Positions 59,352 to 64,000 of a DNA stretch of 64,000 bases are shown piece by piece (within the stretch, counting starts at the first letter, position 1; each line of letters starts with the position of its first letter). Made by a program: the position numbers and the translations under genes. Location: assembly GCF_947495205.1 (NCBI RefSeq), contig NZ_CANLXV010000012.1, forward strand, positions 1 through 64,000, in the 5' to 3' direction. The notes under the pieces were generated by a model. The model saw nothing but the letters and a program-made list of their open reading frames with translations, was not told the DNA's origin and searched no databases. Source of the stretch: an uncultured Polaribacter sp. (GTDB lineage: Bacteria > Bacteroidota > Bacteroidia > Flavobacteriales > Flavobacteriaceae).

Positions 59352-62300
59352 TTATTCAACTACTACTTTTTTATTAGATGCTCCTTTATTAGTATTCATT
59401 CTAATAATGTAAACTCCAGTAGGTAGTTTTTTATTAATTTTTAATTCATATTTTTCTTTTTGTTCTGTAATATTCCAAGAGGTAACTTTTTTACCTAGTA
59501 GGTTATATAATTGAACGTTATTAATAATTATTTCTTGTTGCTTAGTTATAACAACATTTTTGTTTTGGTTATCTAAGTAAGTCGTGGTAGCACTACGAAT
59601 TAGATTTTCTTCAATAGATAAAACTTCATTTTGAGATTTAAATGCAAGGAAGAATCTATTTGTGTATGTGCCAGGTTCTAATGAGATACTAGCCGAATTT
59701 TCTTTAATATTATAAGATTCTCCGGTTACTTTATCAATGATAAATAAATCGTCGTTAAAATCTTTTAATTCATCAATCATTAAAACAACGTCACCTGAAT
59801 AAGACATTCTAATTTCCATTGGTACTTCTAATTCATTAGAAATAGGTTGTACACCTGCAATTACAAAGTTTTGATCTAGGTTAGGAAATTTCCAATAGAA
59901 ATCTGTAGCACCAATGTCAAACATTTCTGCATCATAACCTTTGTCATAAGCAAAAGAGGTAAACGAGCTAAAAGATACAGCAATCTGTCTGTGGTAATAT
60001 CTATCATCTCTTGTGTCTTTAAAGTCCATACCTAATTTAATAACAGGTAAAAGATCTACATTTTCTTGAGAAGACTTTGCAATTTTATTTGTTTTTACGT
60101 TAGATTTTAAAAAGACAGAATTTCCTGCTCCTTCTGTAACATACTCTCTTTGACTGTTATCAAAAGTAATAGTACCACCATCTGTATCTCCACCAACAAA
60201 GAAACCTTGTCCTATAGCAATATATGATTCTGGTGCTGTGTAAGTGAAATCACCAGAATTACCAACGTTTGGTGCACAAGCTACTTGACCGTCCGTATCT
60301 ACAATGTTCAGGTAATCAATTTCAAGATTTTCGTTGTTTAAAAGTACTATTCTTATATCACTACCAGCTACCACACATTCGTTTAAAGTGAAAAAGCTAA
60401 ATGCTGATCCTGTTGCAGGAAGTGTGAATGTAGTATTTCCAGGATTATTAGGATCTTCTAATAAGCTACCATTTTCCAAGATGTTTATATTAATTACAGC
60501 TGCTGCTCTATATCTTATAACCAGGGTCTCTACGCTGCTAGTTATAGCTCTAAAGCTTATGGACGCGTTAGATGTAATTAATTCAGCAACATCAATATTT
60601 GTTGCACCGTCTATTATGTTTTTTATAGATCCATTAGAAATGGTTGCGTTTTCTGCTTGTATAATTCGGTTTACAGGTCCGCCGCTACCTGCAGCATTTA
60701 TAGCGCTTACTCCAGTTGCAATTGTTCTTGTTGCGTACCCACCAATATAGCCTGCAAAGTTGTGCCCAGAAGTGTCTCCTGAAGTATCTTGCTCGCTAAC
60801 ATGTTCCCAGAAATATAACACTCCAGTAATAGCATCTAAATTGTCTTCAATAAATTCTTTTACACTTATTGCAGAAGCATAAGGATTCGCTATTAAATAA
60901 GACTCACTTGCGCCAATTGGAGCTGTTAAAGTACCATCTTTAGGAATTCCTGCAAATGTATAATTTTGAGGTCTACCAGGACCTTTAAATATAAAACCAT
61001 CTGCGTTTGCTAGTGTTCCTGTACTTCTTTTTTGAATCCAGTTTGCTCTACCGCCTGAGGCAGGTGCAAAACTGTACATCCAATAGTCTGCTAACGATAT
61101 TGGGTCTGTTGTATCTCCATCGAAACCGCCAACGTATGTAATGTTTTTTGCAATACCAGTATTACCAGCACCACCAACAATACCGTTAAAAGAGGTTGGA
61201 TTTGTACCATCTTTTAAAATATCTGCAACTGTGTAAACTGCAGCGCCTGAGCTGCTAGTTACTGGAGAGCCGATATAATTGTATCTGAATAAACTTGGTA
61301 CGGTAGAATTTTGGTCTACTAAAAACAAACCGTCACTATCTGCGGTAACTAAGCTTGCAGATTTATGTGTTTGTATTAATTGAGATCTACTGTCTCCAGA
61401 GACATCTATTAATCTAATTTCACCGTCAATAACTACATCATTAGTAACTACTAATAGGTTATTTGTAATACCTAATTTACGCGTATCATTTACCGTTAAT
61501 TTTCTTGCACTTAACGTTTCTGAAGTTTGATTAAAATCTTCATCTACTATTACAAAACGAGAACGGTCTGGGATACCATTGTTCCATGAACCACCTGTTC
61601 TAGTTGTAACGTCTATTCTATGCAGTCCTAATAAAGTATTGGCGTCATTATTTGAACCTATAATCTCTGATACCAAAGGAGCATGTGGGTGTCTTCCTGC
61701 ATTTGCAGGTGTTGATGGAGCACCAAAAATAGGTATAGCATCATCTATAAATGTTACCCATTCACTTGCAGTGTATGTTCTATTTGGTACTAAAGTCTCA
61801 TCTATTCTTACTAATGAAGTATTGTCTGAGAATTCTGAAACAACATCAAAACGATTTGCCCACGAGGTAGCATCACCTGAACTAGATACTGTTATGATAT
61901 CATCTCCTCCTGTAATATTGGTTAAAGCATTGTTTTCTATTACTGTGGCAGTCGTAGTGGTATTAGCAGCAACTGTATTAGTAATATCTCTTGAAACTGT
62001 ATTTCCATCTCTAAATAAAACTGATTGACCGGGAGCAATTGCAGATGGAATTATAGTACTAGCATCTGGTGTAACACCTGTTTGATCTCCTGATTTACCT
62101 TCATAAAGTTGAACATGAATTGTATTAGCAGCTACTGTATTAGTTGTACTAATATTAGTTATCTCAATCCAACGTTCTGTGCCAAATTGATATACTTGTG
62201 TAATCATGATATCTTCTGAAATAGCTGAATCTCTATAGTCAAGATCGCCAGTACCAGGGAAGTCATTATCAGCATCATTAAAAGCATTTTCTAAAGAAGT

Positions 62301-64000
62301 TGCATCTGTTACGGTAGTTGCTGTAGGACTTAATCCATCATTTACCGTAGAACCTTCTATTGCTGTATCGTCATTATCATCAAAAACGTCTACTAAACCA
62401 TCTCCATCTGTATCAGTTCCATTGAAAGTATCTCCATCTCCGTTTTCATTTATATCTAAAATACCATCATTATCTGCATCTGTATCTATGTAATCTGGGT
62501 TGTCTGTTCTATCTGTATTTACTGGATTTAAACCTACAATAGCCCCATTTTCATAATTATCATCTACACCGTTATTGTTAGTATCTGTAATACCATTACC
62601 AACACCACTTGGTGCAATATATCCTGTTGAAGTTTGACCTTCTACATTATCTGGAATACCATCGTTATCTGCATCAATATCTAAGTGGTTTGGTAATCCA
62701 TCACCATCAGTATCTGCACTAACTCCATTTCCATCTACAAAAGTAACTGCAGCGTCATCTGATTTTCCATCATTATCAGCATCTGTTCCTCCTGTTTGTA
62801 AAAGTGCATCCGTTGCATCTTCTGCACCAGGAGTACCATCATCGTCTGAATCATAAATATCTGCCAATCCATCATTGTCTGCATCAGTTGTATCGTCTAC
62901 TAAACCATTACGATCAGCATCTAAACCACCAGCTTCTACTAAATCAACAATACCATCATTATCTGAGTCTAAATCTAAATGATCTGGTAATCCATCTCCA
63001 TCGGTATCTGCATTGATTGCTTCACCATTTATAAAAGTAATGGCAGCGTCATCTGCTTTTCCATCTCCATCTGTATCTGTTCCGCCTGTTTGTAGTAAGG
63101 CATCGTTTGCATCTTCTACACCGGGTATGCCATCGTCGTCAGTGTCATAAATATCTGACAATCCATCATTGTCAGCATCAGTTGTATTGTCTACTAAACC
63201 ATCACCGTTGGTATCTATACCACCTGCTTCTACTAAGTCAGGAATACCATCGTTATCCGCATCTAAATCTAAATGATCTGGGAATGCATCTCCGTCAGTA
63301 TCTGCATTGATTCCTTCACCATTCTCAAAAGTAATGGCAACGTCATCTGCTTTCCCGTCATTATCCGTATCTGTTCCTCCTGTTTGTAATAAGGCATCAG
63401 TAGGATCTTCTACACCAGATGTACCATCATCGTCTGTATCATAAATATCAGCAAGACCATCATTGTCAGCATCAGTTGTATCATCTACTAAACCATCTCC
63501 GTTTGTATCTATACCACCAGCTTCTACTAAATCAGGAATACCATCGTTATCGGCATCTAAATCTAAATGATCTGGGAATCCATCTCCGTCAGTATCTGCA
63601 TTGATTGCTTCACCATTCTCAAAAGTAATGGCAACGTCATCTGCTTTTCCGTCATTATCCGTATCTGTTCCTCCTGTTTGTAATAAGGCATCAGTAGCAT
63701 CTTCTACTCCTGGAGTACCATCATCGTCAGTATCGTATATATCTGCCAATCCATCATTATCAGCATCAGTTGTATTATCTACTAAACCATCTCCGTTGGT
63801 ATCTACACCACCAGCTTCTACTAAATCAGGAATACCATCGTTATCGGCATCTAAATCTAAATGATCTGGGAATCCATCTCCGTCAGTATCTGCATTAATT
63901 CCTTCACCATTCTCAAAAGTAATGGCAGCGTCATCTGCTTTTCCATCATTATCTGTATCTGTGCCATCAGTTTGTAAAAGTGCATCCGTTGCATCTTCTA
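59352..64000 (-). CDS. giant T9SS type A protein with calcium-binding repeats (5' end outside window)
   Basis: At least 1549 residues; the start lies beyond 64000. In protein order: thrombospondin type 3-like repeats full of D-x-D-x-D-G loops (DTDNDGKADD, DADNDGIPDL), expected to bind Ca2+; a lamin-tail-like region (MITQVYQFGTERWIEITNIS); a large beta region with the flavobacterial YLIANPYASAISVKEF and YIAIGQGFFVGG module; a carbohydrate-binding-module-like insert (IIQAENATISNGSIKNIIDG to LEIDYLNIV); and a C-terminal T9SS tail (VQLYNLLGKKVTSW, LPTGVYIIRM, NKKVVVE). It is a secreted or surface protein, possibly adhesive. The frame is open through position 64000. Confidence 0.88.
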   Translation of the reverse strand, partial: EDATDALLQTDGTDTDNDGKADDAAITFENGEGINADTDGDGFPDHLDLDADNDGIPDLVEAGGVDTNGDGLVDNTTDADNDGLADIYDTDDDGTPGVEDATDALLQTGGTDTDNDGKADDVAITFENGEAINADTDGDGFPDHLDLDADNDGIPDLVEAGGIDTNGDGLVDDTTDADNDGLADIYDTDDDGTSGVEDPTDALLQTGGTDTDNDGKADDVAITFENGEGINADTDGDAFPDHLDLDADNDGIPDLVEAGGIDTNGDGLVDNTTDADNDGLSDIYDTDDDGIPGVEDANDALLQTGGTDTDGDGKADDAAITFINGEAINADTDGDGLPDHLDLDSDNDGIVDLVEAGGLDADRNGLVDDTTDADNDGLADIYDSDDDGTPGAEDATDALLQTGGTDADNDGKSDDAAVTFVDGNGVSADTDGDGLPNHLDIDADNDGIPDNVEGQTSTGYIAPSGVGNGITDTNNNGVDDNYENGAIVGLNPVNTDRTDNPDYIDTDADNDGILDINENGDGDTFNGTDTDGDGLVDVFDDNDDTAIEGSTVNDGLSPTATTVTDATSLENAFNDADNDFPGTGDLDYRDSAISEDIMITQVYQFGTERWIEITNISTTNTVAANTIHVQLYEGKSGDQTGVTPDASTIIPSAIAPGQSVLFRDGNTVSRDITNTVAANTTTTATVIENNALTNITGGDDIITVSSSGDATSWANRFDVVSEFSDNTSLVRIDETLVPNRTYTASEWVTFIDDAIPIFGAPSTPANAGRHPHAPLVSEIIGSNNDANTLLGLHRIDVTTRTGGSWNNGIPDRSRFVIVDEDFNQTSETLSARKLTVNDTRKLGITNNLLVVTNDVVIDGEIRLIDVSGDSRSQLIQTHKSASLVTADSDGLFLVDQNSTVPSLFRYNYIGSPVTSSSGAAVYTVADILKDGTNPTSFNGIVGGAGNTGIAKNITYVGGFDGDTTDPISLADYWMYSFAPASGGRANWIQKRSTGTLANADGFIFKGPGRPQNYTFAGIPKDGTLTAPIGASESYLIANPYASAISVKEFIEDNLDAITGVLYFWEHVSEQDTSGDTSGHNFAGYIGGYATRTIATGVSAINAAGSGGPVNRIIQAENATISNGSIKNIIDGATNIDVAELITSNASISFRAITSSVETLVIRYRAAAVININILENGSLLEDPNNPGNTTFTLPATGSAFSFFTLNECVVAGSDIRIVLLNNENLEIDYLNIVDTDGQVACAPNVGNSGDFTYTAPESYIAIGQGFFVGGDTDGGTITFDNSQREYVTEGAGNSVFLKSNVKTNKIAKSSQENVDLLPVIKLGMDFKDTRDDRYYHRQIAVSFSSFTSFAYDKGYDAEMFDIGATDFYWKFPNLDQNFVIAGVQPISNELEVPMEIRMSYSGDVVLMIDELKDFNDDLFIIDKVTGESYNIKENSASISLEPGTYTNRFFLAFKSQNEVLSIEENLIRSATTTYLDNQNKNVVITKQQEIIINNVQLYNLLGKKVTSWNITEQKEKYELKINKKLPTGVYIIRMNTNKGASNKKVVVE
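62660..64000 (-). repeat. tandem 294-bp repeats encoding 98-residue calcium-binding units
   Basis: The phrase CACCATTCTCAAAAGTAATG recurs at about 63317, 63611 and 63905, a period of 294 bp (98 codons). Each unit runs LADIYDTDDDGTPG, DALLQTGGTDTDNDG, INADTDGDGFPDHLDLDADN, IPDLVEAGGIDTNGDGLVD. About four and a half copies lie in the window. The copies facing the 5' end (63300-64000) are nearly identical and the inner ones more diverged; the array continues past the edge. Confidence 0.93.

Noticed and set aside
60334..62028. Plus-strand ORFs of 138 and 149 codons opposite the giant T9SS gene
   Set aside because: They are antisense shadows of a clearly coding frame, with composition reflecting its codons.
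62660..64000. CRISPR-like periodic repeats
   Set aside because: The period is 294 bp without unique spacers, and the repeats encode calcium-binding protein units in one open frame.

Overview
The window is AT-rich DNA that reads as a chromosome segment of a marine Flavobacteriaceae bacterium (Polaribacter/Tenacibaculum-like; genus is inference). Pointers are several proteins with type IX secretion (T9SS) sorting tails plus the T9SS 'plug' protein, a sodium-pumping NADH dehydrogenase (Nqr), Bacteroidetes-style -7 boxes of the form TAnnTTTG, and families common in Flavobacteriia (HU-related protein, DUF3667, DUF3127, PagL-like, haem_bd). The window opens in the 3' end of a 5S rRNA and closes inside a giant T9SS protein.

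Layout. (1) 1-5.1 kb: end of an rRNA operon, gene fragments, a lipoprotein pair (PhoX-like propeller plus di-haem peroxidase), and a frameshifted DUF6169 gene behind a 38-codon ORF. (2) 5.3-14.0 kb: a six-gene, minus-strand type I restriction-modification island (hsdM, KilA-N, hsdS, GxxExxY, rhuM, hsdR). (3) 14.5-31.5 kb: housekeeping genes: HU-like protein, YifB, PEP carboxylase, DsbD, TilS, PabB, a PagL-like protein, Lpd, a haem-binding protein, a glycosyltransferase and an M3 peptidase. (4) 31.7-37.4 kb: two tandem LamG/T9SS proteins. (5) 37.4-49.4 kb: purK and purE separated by a Doc-type toxin-antitoxin pair, a Rieske-like lipoprotein without the usual histidines, greA, a HIT protein, a histidine kinase, a flavin reductase, DUF3127, P5C dehydrogenase, a TANGO2-like protein, DUF3667, ApaG and the T9SS plug. 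(6) 49.6-59.2 kb: a dead T9SS tail, nqrABCDEF, a conserved cysteine-containing protein, a hydrolase, a retropepsin-like protein, YqeY and tRNA-Arg. (7) 59.35-64 kb: a calcium-binding-repeat T9SS protein running off the window.

The most unusual content is in the restriction island. hsdR carries an in-frame DUF559 (Vsr-like) nuclease domain of about 145 residues, placed between the N-terminal nuclease module and the helicase. Its ends are short palindromes (8-bp stem, 3-nt loop, CCCTC/GAGGG outside). A solo 33-nt copy of one end sits in frame in hsdM, 27/33 identical and with a compensatory stem change. hsdM also holds a second, unrelated repeat as a 16-codon insertion. The GxxExxY gene has a 17-codon insertion ending in a related core, and the KilA-N gene holds a perfect 32-bp palindrome. 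I read this as a family of protein-tolerated mobile palindromes, one of them carrying its own candidate nuclease, loosely like REP sequences with their RAYT transposase. That mechanism is inference; the sequence relationships are directly visible.

Functional links: Nqr and Lpd serve central energy metabolism; DsbD, the haem proteins and the peroxidase serve envelope redox; the T9SS plug would serve export of the three sorted proteins here. Several genes are broken or non-canonical: DUF6169 (1-nt frameshift), DUF3667 (no ATG/GTG/TTG at the family start), the T9SS remnant before nqrA, and a 39-codon fragment after the 5S gene.
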